A stretch of 19,643 nucleotides of DNA from DATKWV01 sp035529405 (GTDB lineage Bacteria > Planctomycetota > Phycisphaerae > Sedimentisphaerales > Anaerobacaceae), in contig DATKWV010000143.1 of assembly GCA_035529405.1 (NCBI GenBank), positions 1 to 19,643 of the forward strand, in the 5' to 3' direction. Numbering within the stretch: the stretch's first letter is position 1; the number at the start of each line of letters is the position of its first letter. Position numbers and translations under genes: made by a program. Shown piece after piece: positions 1-7,498 of the stretch. The notes beneath the pieces were generated by a model. The model ran no database searches. It had not been told where the DNA came from and saw only the letters and a list, made by a program, of their open reading frames with translations.

Positions 1-792
1 TTCCTCTTTTGCTACCCGCAAAATGGCCGGCGCCTCCGGTCCCATCGGGTCGAAGAATTCATCGTGCATGGGATTGATTCCCGCATCGTTAAAGTAACAG
101 CCGAGGAAACCGACATTGCCGCCTTTCATAGGGTGCTGTCGTTTGCACTGCGGCCAGTTACAGAAACTGCCGTCGCTGAATGTGCCCTGACCCCAGAAAA
201 GCAGGTCTTCGTTGAGCATTGCCTGCAGGCTGCGCGGCTTAAAGCGAGCTATGCCGTCGGGGTTGCCGGCCGGTATAATCAAGAGGCGACACTGCTGTCC
301 CAGGCGGCGAAGCGCGGACTGGTCTGTACCGCGGAGGTCTTTGCCGGTTTCCATAACGCTGATAAGGTTTACCAGGCCGGTAAGGTTCTCTACCTCCTGG
401 CCGTGTACGGGACCGACGAAATAGACTACCGGCTTTTTGCGCGCCGACTTGTCCATATAGGCTGACTGGTCCCAGCCTCCGACGGCGGAATTGAAGTTGG
501 CGGTGTGTTTGACTTTTTCGAGCTGGCCGTAGGTTATCAGGTGAATCGGCCGACCGCCGGGTGAGGCGGCAATGGTGCTGACCTTGCCAAGTTTTAGCTT
601 TTGCCACCGGTCAGGCAAATCCTTTACATCGCCAATCCAGAAATCGGGCAACTGCCGGGCGGGAATTCTTTGCACTGCCTGTTCATAAGTCATTTTCTCG
701 GCGCCAGCGGCATTGACTGTTGCTGCCTGCTGAAAATATAGAACTGCGACGGCCAGAACGCCGGCTGTAATCGAAAAGTTTCTTTTACCCAT
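1..792 (-). CDS. M14-like zinc carboxypeptidase, secreted, N-terminal part (runs off window)
   Basis: Open on the minus strand from ATG at 792 to the left edge without a stop: 264 codons, 3' end missing. An AGGAG lies about 10 nt before the ATG. Residues 1-29 look like a signal peptide (MGKRNFS, hydrophobic core AGVLAVAVLYF, likely cleavage after VNA), so export is inferred. Residues 122-133 read VVYFVGPVHGQE; the HxxE at 130-133 matches the first two zinc ligands of M14 carboxypeptidases. IIPAGNPDG at 172-180 matches the family's P..NPDG stretch. The third zinc ligand and the catalytic Glu would lie beyond the window. A likely role is trimming C-terminal residues of peptides outside the cytoplasm, but M14 also includes amidases and deacylases, so the substrate is unknown. 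The region also has open frames on other phases (64-465 plus, 239-607 minus); these lack family motifs and are shadows. Confidence 0.72.
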   Translation of the reverse strand, partial: MGKRNFSITAGVLAVAVLYFQQAATVNAAGAEKMTYEQAVQRIPARQLPDFWIGDVKDLPDRWQKLKLGKVSTIAASPGGRPIHLITYGQLEKVKHTANFNSAVGGWDQSAYMDKSARKKPVVYFVGPVHGQEVENLTGLVNLISVMETGKDLRGTDQSALRRLGQQCRLLIIPAGNPDGIARFKPRSLQAMLNEDLLFWGQGTFSDGSFCNWPQCKRQHPMKGGNVGFLGCYFNDAGINPMHDEFFDPMGPEAPAILRVAKEE

Positions 793-908
793 TGCAAATT
801 TACTCCTGTATTTATTGTTTTTTGAAAAAATTAAAGGAACATAAACCAAAATCCTAAACCCAGAATCCGAACTCCACAGGTTGTGTCCTACGTAATAGGT
901 ATTCCGTT

Positions 909-923
909 TATTTTATTGGCCAG
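909..923. repeat. 15-bp direct repeat, copy 1
   Basis: TATTTTATTGGCCAG, identical to 1436-1450. It lies in the 188-nt gap between the M14-like gene and the small membrane protein gene. A looser relative (TTTATTGG followed by partial matches) is found at 2722-2737, before the nuclease gene. Shortly after copy 1, GTTGAACA occurs twice (935-942 and 956-963). The two 15-bp copies bracket the membrane protein gene. Nothing else in this gap looks like a gene. Confidence 0.6.
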
Positions 924-980
924 CCGACGGGCGCGTTGAACATTTTTGGCCATAAGTTGAACAATTTACTTTCGTCAATT

Positions 981-1370
981 TCATTTACGAGCTAATTGCT
1001 CTCTAAATCTTAACAGCCGATATTTTTTGAAAAGTTGCTGTGTTGTAAATACTGCGAGGCTAATCGAAATAATACCCTGTAAGAGTATAATAGCCGTACA
1101 AATACCATATCTGAACCAATGCTCTTCTCGATAGTTTTTAAGGATTTCCTGTCCATCATATTCATCTATTTCTCCAGAAGCATAAGCGGGCTTGAGAATA
1201 CTCCTCTTGAAATGTAATTCGTTTGTGAAGTATATTCTGTCTGTTAGTTTCGAAATGCCGAATAAATCATTGGAACCACGTAAAATTATTAAAAACAGGA
1301 CAGTACCCAACAAAAGAGCCACTGTCTTCTCAAGGTGGCTAAACCACTGAATTAAGGTAATTTTCTTCAT
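981..1370 (-). CDS. Small two-helix membrane protein, unknown function
   Basis: Not recognised. 129 aa from ATG at 1370; a TTG at 1397 in the same frame would add nine residues (LLSDRFQVD), and neither start has a clear Shine-Dalgarno. Counted from the ATG, two hydrophobic stretches are visible: about residues 16-31 (TVALLLGTVLFLIIL) and about 90-110 (YGICTAIILLQGIISISLAVF region). They are joined by a charged, probably extracytoplasmic linker, and the C-terminus is basic (KKYRLLRFREQLARK). The topology suggests an inner-membrane protein with both ends in the cytoplasm. The gene is AT-rich compared with the metabolic genes around it and follows the PD-(D/E)XK nuclease gene on the same strand, 98 nt after its stop. 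A shared transcript is possible, and by position it could be an accessory of the nuclease, but the sequence does not show this. Confidence 0.55.
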   Translation of the reverse strand: MKKITLIQWFSHLEKTVALLLGTVLFLIILRGSNDLFGISKLTDRIYFTNELHFKRSILKPAYASGEIDEYDGQEILKNYREEHWFRYGICTAIILLQGIISISLAVFTTQQLFKKYRLLRFREQLARK

Positions 1371-1435
1371 ATCTACTTGAAATCTGTCTGAAAGCAATAT
1401 TCTAATAGTGAGTAACTCTTCTTTCTGCTCAATAC

Positions 1436-1450
1436 TATTTTATTGGCCAG
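1436..1450. repeat. 15-bp direct repeat, copy 2
   Basis: Second exact copy of TATTTTATTGGCCAG, between the nuclease stop (1469) and the start of the membrane protein (1370 or 1397). With copy 1 it brackets the membrane gene in the same orientation, 527 bp apart. This could mark insertion or duplication of a small gene cassette, or be a chance-conserved non-coding motif. Confidence 0.6.
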
Positions 1451-1468
1451 ACGCCGTAATCTTTAAGC

Positions 1469-2677
1469 TCATTTCTTTACTTTAATGTTTTTGAAGACTT
1501 TCTTAAATACTTTCTCTGCTTTTGAAAATTCAGCCTCAGCTTTTCCGAGCAACTTTTCAATTGCCGAACGCATTTCATCGTAATCCGTTTCATCATTTAT
1601 TTTTACTTTTTTCCCATAAAACCGGCTGTAGGTAGCCTGCTCTAAAAATGCTCTCTTACCCAAAGTAAAACCAGCAGCTTTCAGACTTTTGACACATTCT
1701 AATCGCAGAGTTGTATCGTCCATTTTGGAAACTTCAAAATGGTTGTAGAGAGTACCTTCTTTATAATATTCAAACCAACAGCATACACTGACCGGACGTT
1801 TTAAACCTGTCCACGCGATTCCATTCTCTGGAATCAGATTTTTCCAAGAATCCGGTAAAAACCAAATTTGTGAAGGACTTGAATAGAGAGTTTCGTATTT
1901 TCCGTCAGGCCCTAAAATATCTTCTGCTGCTTGTGAGAATGTATTTACCATCCCATACTCAACTATCAAATCAATAGCTTTTCGATGTTTACGGTAGATG
2001 GTTTTGCAGAGTTCAATCATGCTATCGTCCTGCATTGTTAATCTCCTTAATGTCTCCAGGTAGTGTTTGATAAATACCGCTACAGGTTCAGTCAATTGAG
2101 ATTCCCTTTGATTAAAGATCTTTCCCAAAACAGAAAGCAATTGGGCATAACTATAGGGAATGTAATCTTCAGCTTTATTGTCTTTGCTTTCATAGCCAGT
2201 AAGGGTAAGAAGTATTGGTATAATCCTATAGTGAGCAAATTCTTCATTAACAATTGTTTTGTACTTTGTCAATTGGCCTGCTGTTTCACCACTATATATT
2301 TTGTTCTCAACAAGCATTACAATCTGGTTAATTCTATCAACAACCAAAAGGTCAATATTTTTCCATTCTCTCAGCGCTTCTACATCGTAGAAATTCATGA
2401 GTTCAACCTGGGCCGGAGAGATATAATCGATTGATTTGTCACTCAGGAGCAATATATTTGAAAGTACGCGCCTGAGAATAATATCACCAAGTCCATGAGA
2501 ACCTGACGGATCGAGTAACCAAGCCAAAACGTTACTATGTCTAATTTCAGTGTTTTCTATTTTTAATGCACGAAAAACATTAAACGTTGCAAGCTGGTCA
2601 GTCAGCTCTTCTAATTCAGGATTATCAGCTAAAAACATGTCTATAAGTTCTTCTTGTTTCTTCGTGTTTTGGGTCAT
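1469..2677 (-). CDS. PD-(D/E)XK nuclease superfamily protein (PDDEXK_4 type)
   Basis: 402 aa, ATG at 2677 with an AAGGGG about 10 nt upstream. Residues 31-63 carry the family's N-terminal signature: NVFRAL, then EIRHSNVLAWLLDPSGSHG. The nuclease core follows at 106-140: WKNIDLLV (D109), then MLVENKI (E124, K126), then QL..Y (Q135). This is the D-(E)xK order of the PD-(D/E)XK fold seen in many restriction-like enzymes and in PF14281. It probably cuts DNA in the cytoplasm; members of this family are often found singly in accessory regions and are suspected, not proven, to act in defence. The C-terminal half (about 210-402) is not recognised and ends in a lysine-rich stretch. The gene is clearly more AT-rich than its neighbours, which suggests acquisition. 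No methyltransferase accompanies it, so it is not an ordinary type II restriction pair. The small membrane protein follows downstream. Confidence 0.8.
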   Translation of the reverse strand: MTQNTKKQEELIDMFLADNPELEELTDQLATFNVFRALKIENTEIRHSNVLAWLLDPSGSHGLGDIILRRVLSNILLLSDKSIDYISPAQVELMNFYDVEALREWKNIDLLVVDRINQIVMLVENKIYSGETAGQLTKYKTIVNEEFAHYRIIPILLTLTGYESKDNKAEDYIPYSYAQLLSVLGKIFNQRESQLTEPVAVFIKHYLETLRRLTMQDDSMIELCKTIYRKHRKAIDLIVEYGMVNTFSQAAEDILGPDGKYETLYSSPSQIWFLPDSWKNLIPENGIAWTGLKRPVSVCCWFEYYKEGTLYNHFEVSKMDDTTLRLECVKSLKAAGFTLGKRAFLEQATYSRFYGKKVKINDETDYDEMRSAIEKLLGKAEAEFSKAEKVFKKVFKNIKVKK

Positions 2678-2770
2678 GTAGGCTTATCCCCTTCTATTTT
2701 GTATGGCATTTTTCAACCCTCTTTATTGGGCTGGCGGAGTGGGTGGTGATTTGTTTTGGCGGGCATAACT

Positions 2771-3715
2771 CTATCCCCTCAGTGAGCCGACAAGTTCCTT
2801 AATATCCGATATGTTCTTGCGGCTGCAATAGGCCTTTATTCCTTCGATGATTCTGGCTGTGCAGGCAGGCTCGATGAAATTGGCTGTTCCAACCGCTACC
2901 GCTGAGGCGCCGGCAATGATAAACTCAATCGCGTCCGAAGCAGTCCTGATACCGCCCAGACCAAGTATAGGTATGCCCCGTGCCCTGGCAACATCGTTAT
3001 AGACCTTGTTGACTAAGTAGACGGCTATCGGTTTTATGGCGGGGCCGCTTAGGCCGCCTGTTCTGTTGGCCAAGACGGGTTTTGCGGTTTCAATATCGAT
3101 GGCCATTGCGGTAAAGGTGTTTACAAGACTAAGGGCATCGGCACCGGCGTCAACGGCTGCCTGCGCGATTATGCCGATGTCGGTAACGGCCGGCGGCAGT
3201 TTGACCATAAGGGGCTTTTGACCTGCGGATTTTTTCACCGCTGATGTAATCTCTTTTACCTGGGCAGGGTCGATGCCGAAGGTTATTCCGCCCCTGGCGA
3301 CGTTGGGACAACTGATGTTCAATTCAAAACCATCTATGGCGGACTGGCCGGCCAAACGCTCGACTACGGCTACATACTCGTTTATGGTTTCGCCTGCCAC
3401 ATTGACAAAAACAGCGGTATTTAATTTTTCGAGTGTCGGTATTTTTTCGGCAATGAACCGGTCCAGGCCTATGTTGGCAAGACCGATGGCATTGAGCATT
3501 CCCGAATCGGTTTCGACAATTCGCGGTGTCGGGTTGCCTTTTCGCGGGTTTAAGGTGATGCTTTTGGTAATAAAGCCGCCAAGATTATTCAAGTTGGTAA
3601 AATCGGACAGTTCATCGGCGTAGCCGGATGTACCGGAGGCGGTAAAAACCGGGTTGGCTAATTTCAACCCCGCAAAATCAACCGAAAGTTCTACTTCTTT
3701 ATTCATGTTATCCAT
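2771..3715 (-). CDS. pyrD: Dihydroorotate dehydrogenase class 1B, catalytic subunit
   Basis: 314 aa, normal length. It oxidises dihydroorotate to orotate with FMN in the cytoplasm, the fourth step of UMP synthesis; in class 1B, electrons pass to NAD through PyrK. Visible motifs: NPVFTASGTSGY near the N-terminus, TKSIT..RKGNPTPR, the active-site cysteine loop ELNISCPNV (class 1 enzymes use Cys), MVKLPP, SLVNTFTAMAID, GGLSGPAIKPIA and the phosphate-binding GLGGIRTASDA. The start used is ATG 3715, which overlaps the end of the upstream QueG-like gene by 8 nt (its TAA is 3710-3708); an alternative ATG lies three codons on. The overlap suggests translational coupling. The partner pyrK is two genes upstream in the same operon, which supports the 1B assignment. 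Confidence 0.95.
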   Translation of the reverse strand: MDNMNKEVELSVDFAGLKLANPVFTASGTSGYADELSDFTNLNNLGGFITKSITLNPRKGNPTPRIVETDSGMLNAIGLANIGLDRFIAEKIPTLEKLNTAVFVNVAGETINEYVAVVERLAGQSAIDGFELNISCPNVARGGITFGIDPAQVKEITSAVKKSAGQKPLMVKLPPAVTDIGIIAQAAVDAGADALSLVNTFTAMAIDIETAKPVLANRTGGLSGPAIKPIAVYLVNKVYNDVARARGIPILGLGGIRTASDAIEFIIAGASAVAVGTANFIEPACTARIIEGIKAYCSRKNISDIKELVGSLRG

Positions 3716-4733
3716 TCATATCCATAGCCCAACGAAAATAGACGCACAAATTTGGATTCGCATCCCGAATATTTTCCTCCAGAATACGAAGTGCATCTTT
3801 TCTGCCCTTACCGATGTTCGCAAGGGCAATAGCCGCATTCCTGCGAACAGTTTCGGGCCTGTCCCCACCTGACAAATCAGACAGTTCTGGAAATCTCTTC
3901 AGCTCACCCAGACCGTGGTGCGTCGTGTGATTATCTGGGTCAAAATCGGCGCATGCATCAGGCTTACGCGGGATCAACCTTCGGTTCACTGGACATACTT
4001 CTTGACATATATCACATCCTCGAATCCAGTTACGCATCTTAGCTCGAACATCAGGCGCTATATATGCCTCTCTCCGTGTAATCGTGTTGATGCAAAGACG
4101 AGGGTTAACCTTGTAAGGAGCGTAAATTGCTCCCATAGGACAGGCTTTTAGGCAAAGCTCACATTCCTCACAAAACGAGACCGCTTGGCGATTGGTCGGC
4201 GAGAGTTTGGCATTGGTGATTACAGCCCGAAGCGCAACGTATGAACCGTATTTTTGTGTGAGCAAAATTCCGTTCTTACCATAGCAGCCAAGGCCCATAC
4301 GAGCAGCTACATACTTTAGGGGCACATCCTGACCCTGCAGTGCCTCATAGCCTGAATCTCGAAGAAATAGCGCGAGTCTTTCAGCCAGCCGACGAGCAAC
4401 AGGATAATAAAGATAGGTCCGTGCTATCTTCCCTCGCAGTTCATTTTCGCTATGCCGATAGACCGCTTTTTCGTCATAAGCATAGCAACCTACAATAATC
4501 ACCGACTTAGCGGAAGAAAGTGTGTTGACCGCGTTTGAGATGCGTTGGAAGAAAGAACTATCTTCAGGCGGAACCATAAAATCAATGTGCGTTGATTCTG
4601 TCTCTGTCATGCGCTTTTTGACCTCCGCGCTATAATCTGAATACATCTCCACCGAGGCGACTCCGAATAAATCAGCGCCTTCCGCCATAGCGAGTTCTTT
4701 AATTTGCTCATCCGACACTGTTCTAATTTTCAT
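3708..4733 (-). CDS. QueG-like iron-sulfur protein (COG1600 type, epoxyqueuosine-reductase family)
   Basis: 341 aa. Two ferredoxin-like [4Fe-4S] motifs are visible: C188-x2-C191-x2-C194-x3-C198-P and C240-x2-C243-x3-C247-P, with a further C214. The upstream domain ends in GQDVPLKYVAARMGLGCYGKNG (135-155), which corresponds to the cobalamin-binding/active-site region of QueG. However, the spacing between the Pro and GLG is shorter than I remember for true QueG, and the residue pattern is closer to the QueG-like paralogues of unknown substrate. Residues 292-325 (PETVRRNAAIALANIG...) resemble a HEAT repeat, also present in QueG. QueG reduces epoxyqueuosine to queuosine in tRNA; whether this protein does that is uncertain, and no other queuosine gene is nearby. 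The gene sits between pyrK and pyrD, is preceded by a 9-bp tandem repeat, has no clear ribosome-binding site and has less GC-biased codon use than pyrK/pyrD. This suggests a later insertion. Confidence 0.75.
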   Translation of the reverse strand: MKIRTVSDEQIKELAMAEGADLFGVASVEMYSDYSAEVKKRMTETESTHIDFMVPPEDSSFFQRISNAVNTLSSAKSVIIVGCYAYDEKAVYRHSENELRGKIARTYLYYPVARRLAERLALFLRDSGYEALQGQDVPLKYVAARMGLGCYGKNGILLTQKYGSYVALRAVITNAKLSPTNRQAVSFCEECELCLKACPMGAIYAPYKVNPRLCINTITRREAYIAPDVRAKMRNWIRGCDICQEVCPVNRRLIPRKPDACADFDPDNHTTHHGLGELKRFPELSDLSGGDRPETVRRNAAIALANIGKGRKDALRILEENIRDANPNLCVYFRWAMDMNG

Positions 4734-4752
4734 TTTTGGCTTTTTTCTATTT

Positions 4753-4779
4753 AATCTGTGTAATCCGTGAAATCCGTGG
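4753..4779. repeat. Three tandem 9-bp units between pyrK and the QueG-like gene
   Basis: AATCTGTGT, AATCCGTGA and AATCCGTGG lie head to tail and end directly at the last base of the pyrK stop codon. They fill most of the 46-nt gap before the QueG-like ATG, where a ribosome-binding site would otherwise be expected. From memory, similar AATCYGTG strings are common between genes in several uncultured bacterial phyla; their origin is unclear. Confidence 0.75.
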
Positions 4780-5724
4780 TTAAAAAACTACTTCTCTGCT
4801 GTTAAAAACGGGGCCGTCCTTACAGCACAATTTGTAAACCGTATCCTGGGAACCCTCGACCCTGCATTCAACGGCGCAGCTCTGGCAAGTGCCGATGCCG
4901 CAGGCCATCATCCGCTCCATAGTTACCTGGCATTCGATTTTGCGCTGGGCGGCGATTTGCGCTACCCTTGCCAGCATTGCCTCCGGGCCGCAGGCGAAAA
5001 TGGCTGTGCCTTCGGCAGGCAACTCTTTTTCTTTAAGCCAGCCGGCAAAGCAGTCGGTGACAGGGCCGTGAAAACCCAAAGAGCCGTCGTCGGTGGCTAT
5101 TGAAGATTCTATTCCAAGGCTGGCGAACTCGCCTATTGAATACCCAAGTTCGGCTGAAAGGGCATCAAGCCTGCCGGCAAAAGGCAGTTCTGCGGCTTTT
5201 TTTGCGCCGGCGAAGGCAAAGACGTTCATTTGGGGGAATTTCGCTGTCAGCAGCTTTGCCAGAAACAGCAAAGGCCCCGCGCCCATACCGCCGACTACCA
5301 ACAGAGCGGTTTTGATGTTCTGCGGGATACGGAAACCGTTTCCGAGGGGGCCGATGACAGTTACGGTCTGGCCTGCCGATAAGGCTGTCATTCGCAGACT
5401 GGCAGGGCCGACGGCGCGGTAGAGTATTTCCGCGGTGGATGTTTTGGCTTTGGCGGTAACAGCAGCAAAGCTGAAGGGCCTTCGCAGCAGTATGTTTCTT
5501 GCGGAAGCATCGGCCAGCCCTGGCGGTATATCCTGTACCGGAGGCAGGCAGGCACCGGCCAGGTCCAGCTGCAGGAACTGTCCCGGCACAGCCGTGGCAA
5601 TCGCCTGGGCCGGAGGGCCTGAAAACGACAGTTCCAGCCGGCAGCATCCGGTGTTGATGCGTTTGTTGGCAACCACCTCGGCGGAAAAAACACCTTTATT
5701 CATTGTGCTGTTATTTTGTGTCAT
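4780..5724 (-). CDS. pyrK: Dihydroorotate dehydrogenase electron transfer subunit
   Basis: 314 aa. It carries FAD and a [2Fe-2S] cluster and passes electrons from PyrD to NAD in the cytoplasm. Visible in order: an N-terminal FAD-binding barrel with RRPFSFAAV (81-89, the flavin-binding RxxS motif), an NAD-binding domain opening with LLVVGGMGAGPLLFLA (141-156), FACGPEAML (243-251), and a C-terminal cluster-binding segment MACGIGTCQSC with C275, C280 and C283 plus C300 in YKLCCKDGPVF. The 5-3-17 spacing fits the PyrK pattern. It is longer than the roughly 256-280 aa usual for the family because of extra N-terminal residues (SFSGPP to ADASA). ATG 5724 follows AGGT and lies 10 nt after the symporter stop, so the two are probably co-transcribed and coupled. 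Confidence 0.93.
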   Translation of the reverse strand: MTQNNSTMNKGVFSAEVVANKRINTGCCRLELSFSGPPAQAIATAVPGQFLQLDLAGACLPPVQDIPPGLADASARNILLRRPFSFAAVTAKAKTSTAEILYRAVGPASLRMTALSAGQTVTVIGPLGNGFRIPQNIKTALLVVGGMGAGPLLFLAKLLTAKFPQMNVFAFAGAKKAAELPFAGRLDALSAELGYSIGEFASLGIESSIATDDGSLGFHGPVTDCFAGWLKEKELPAEGTAIFACGPEAMLARVAQIAAQRKIECQVTMERMMACGIGTCQSCAVECRVEGSQDTVYKLCCKDGPVFNSREVVF

Positions 5725-5734
5725 AAGTACCTGA

Positions 5735-7417
5735 TTACCAGAAAATTATATATAAAACCGCGGCTGCAGCGATAACCATTGAGCCCAGTATGTATGTCTT
5801 TGGGTGGACGGTGGTGTCAAGATTTCCCGCACTGGGTATTTCCGGCGGGTCATCGAGCGGTTTGAGCAGGGTCATTATAAGCATGTAAGCGGTCAGCACC
5901 ACAAAAACCAGGCCCATGTGGTGCAGAAAAGCCCACGAGTTGAAACTGATAACAACCTTTTGCAGACCCGTAAGGCAGTTCTCCATACCGGGAATTTCCC
6001 ATATTAATCTTCCGAACCGACAGAACCCGTACAGGGGCAGACCGATTAGCATAGCGCCCTTTGCCGCAGCCGGCGGCGCTTTTTTTAACACTAAGCCGAC
6101 CACAAAGGCAGCTACAATACCCGGAGTGATAAAGCCCCAGATTTCCTGGATATATGTAAATACGCCCTTGAACTGGCCGACCATCGGCGCCCAAAGGCAG
6201 GCGACAACGACAATAACGGCAGTTGCGATGCGGCCGACCACAACCTGTTTGTGCTGGGAGGCCGAGCGGTTGATGAATTTGCCGTAAATGTCGATTGTGA
6301 AAATGGTTGAGGCCGAATTCAGGCCGGAATTGAACGTGCTCATTACCGCCCCGCAAAGGGCGGCGAACATAACGCCGCGAAGATGGGGCGGCAGGATTCT
6401 GCTTATCATATAGGGGTATGCCTTGTCGCCGACGTTGCCGCCGAGTTTGAGGATTTCACCGCCGTAAAGCTGCAGTGCCATAATACCGGGTATGACGATA
6501 ATGAACGGGATTAACAGTTTTATTGCCGCTGCGAATACGATACCTTTCTGGCCCTGGGCCAGGTTTTTAGCGGCGAGGGTTCGCTGGGTGATAAACTGGT
6601 TCAGTCCCCAGTAAAAGGTATTCGGAATCCACAGCCCGCCGACGAAAACCGCCAGCCAGGGTACTTCCGGGTCGTTCCAGGGAAGGACGGTGTGTAACTT
6701 ATGCGCATTTGCGGCCGCAAAGGACCGCCAGCCATCCAGGACATTGCCGCCGCCTATGACTTTCAAACCCAGCACGGTTACGATAGCTCCGCCTAAAAGC
6801 AGCGCGCCTCCCTGCAGCAGGTCCGACCAGACCACGGATTTAAGGCCGCCGTATATGGTATAGCTGCCGGCGATGATACCAATGGCCCATATTGCTATTA
6901 TGTTGGCCCAGAATTCCGCTTTTTCAGGCGACATATTGAATTTTTCAACGAAGATGCCGGGAATATCGAAAATTGCATTAAAGGCCACCGCTCCGCTGAA
7001 CAGCACGACCGCCAGCAGCACTATGATGTAGGCGGCCATTATGTAAGTTGCCATAATTGTGCGTGTTCCGCTGCTGTAACGGTATTCGAGAAACTGCGGC
7101 ATTGTATAGATGCCGGCCTTGAGGAATTTCGGCAGCAGGAACCAGCCGACCAGCACTAATGTTACCGCCGCCATCCATTCGTAGCTTGCGATGGCAAGCC
7201 CGACCCTGCCGAAGGCAGAGCCTGCCATACCCACAAAATGTTCGGTGGAGATATTGGAGGCAATCAGCGAAAAGCCGATGAGCGGCCAGGTCAGCTTCCT
7301 GCCAGCCAGAAAATAATCTTCTGAGGTCTGCTCTTTTCGTCCGGCATACAATGATATAGCCACGACCGTACCCATAAATCCGATGAATACGGCCAGGTCA
7401 ATCCAGTTAAGCTCCAT
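5735..7417 (-). CDS. Sodium:solute symporter (SSS/SLC5 family), sugar-type
   Basis: 560 aa integral membrane protein with about 13-14 hydrophobic segments, usual for SSS carriers, which import a solute together with sodium. Recognisable family stretches: YFLAGRKLTWPLIGFSLIAS then NISTEHFVGMAG near the N-terminus (first core helix and sodium-site region), GIYTMPQFLEYRYSSGTRT, a central GGLKSVVWSDLLQGG, NQFITQRTLAAK, and VMSTFNSGLNSASTIFTIDIY; the C-terminal half has QEIWGFITPGIVAAFV. The NISTEHF pattern resembles the sugar/inositol branch, but substrate cannot be assigned from sequence alone. It is the first gene of the apparent operon with pyrK, the QueG-like gene and pyrD, which may be coincidence or may hint at a nucleoside or related substrate. 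AAGGAA lies 11 nt before the ATG. Confidence 0.9.
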   Translation of the reverse strand: MELNWIDLAVFIGFMGTVVAISLYAGRKEQTSEDYFLAGRKLTWPLIGFSLIASNISTEHFVGMAGSAFGRVGLAIASYEWMAAVTLVLVGWFLLPKFLKAGIYTMPQFLEYRYSSGTRTIMATYIMAAYIIVLLAVVLFSGAVAFNAIFDIPGIFVEKFNMSPEKAEFWANIIAIWAIGIIAGSYTIYGGLKSVVWSDLLQGGALLLGGAIVTVLGLKVIGGGNVLDGWRSFAAANAHKLHTVLPWNDPEVPWLAVFVGGLWIPNTFYWGLNQFITQRTLAAKNLAQGQKGIVFAAAIKLLIPFIIVIPGIMALQLYGGEILKLGGNVGDKAYPYMISRILPPHLRGVMFAALCGAVMSTFNSGLNSASTIFTIDIYGKFINRSASQHKQVVVGRIATAVIVVVACLWAPMVGQFKGVFTYIQEIWGFITPGIVAAFVVGLVLKKAPPAAAKGAMLIGLPLYGFCRFGRLIWEIPGMENCLTGLQKVVISFNSWAFLHHMGLVFVVLTAYMLIMTLLKPLDDPPEIPSAGNLDTTVHPKTYILGSMVIAAAAVLYIIFW

Positions 7418-7470
7418 AACCAGGCAGATTCCTTTCTTTGGACTTCATTTATCAGGACATATTAGCCGCC

Positions 7471-7498
7471 ATTATATCCAGCAGAACCGGCAGGACAA
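7471..7498 (-). promoter_or_regulatory. Candidate sigma70 promoter for the symporter-pyrK-pyrD operon
   Basis: Read on the minus strand: TTGTCC (7498-7493), 16-nt spacer, perfect TATAAT (7476-7471). Predicted transcription start near 7464 gives a leader of about 46 nt before the ATG at 7417. The -10 is perfect; the -35 matches four of six positions. Confidence 0.45.

Noticed and set aside
64..607. Open frames on both strands (64-465 plus; 239-607 minus) over the left edge
   Set aside because: They lie in other phases of the M14-like gene, which has a signal peptide, HxxE and NPDG motifs and a ribosome-binding site; the frames have no family features.
909..963. Integron-type attC site near the GTTGAACA copies
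   Set aside because: GTTGAAC fits GTTRRRY but both copies point the same way; no matching inverse core site or integrase is present.
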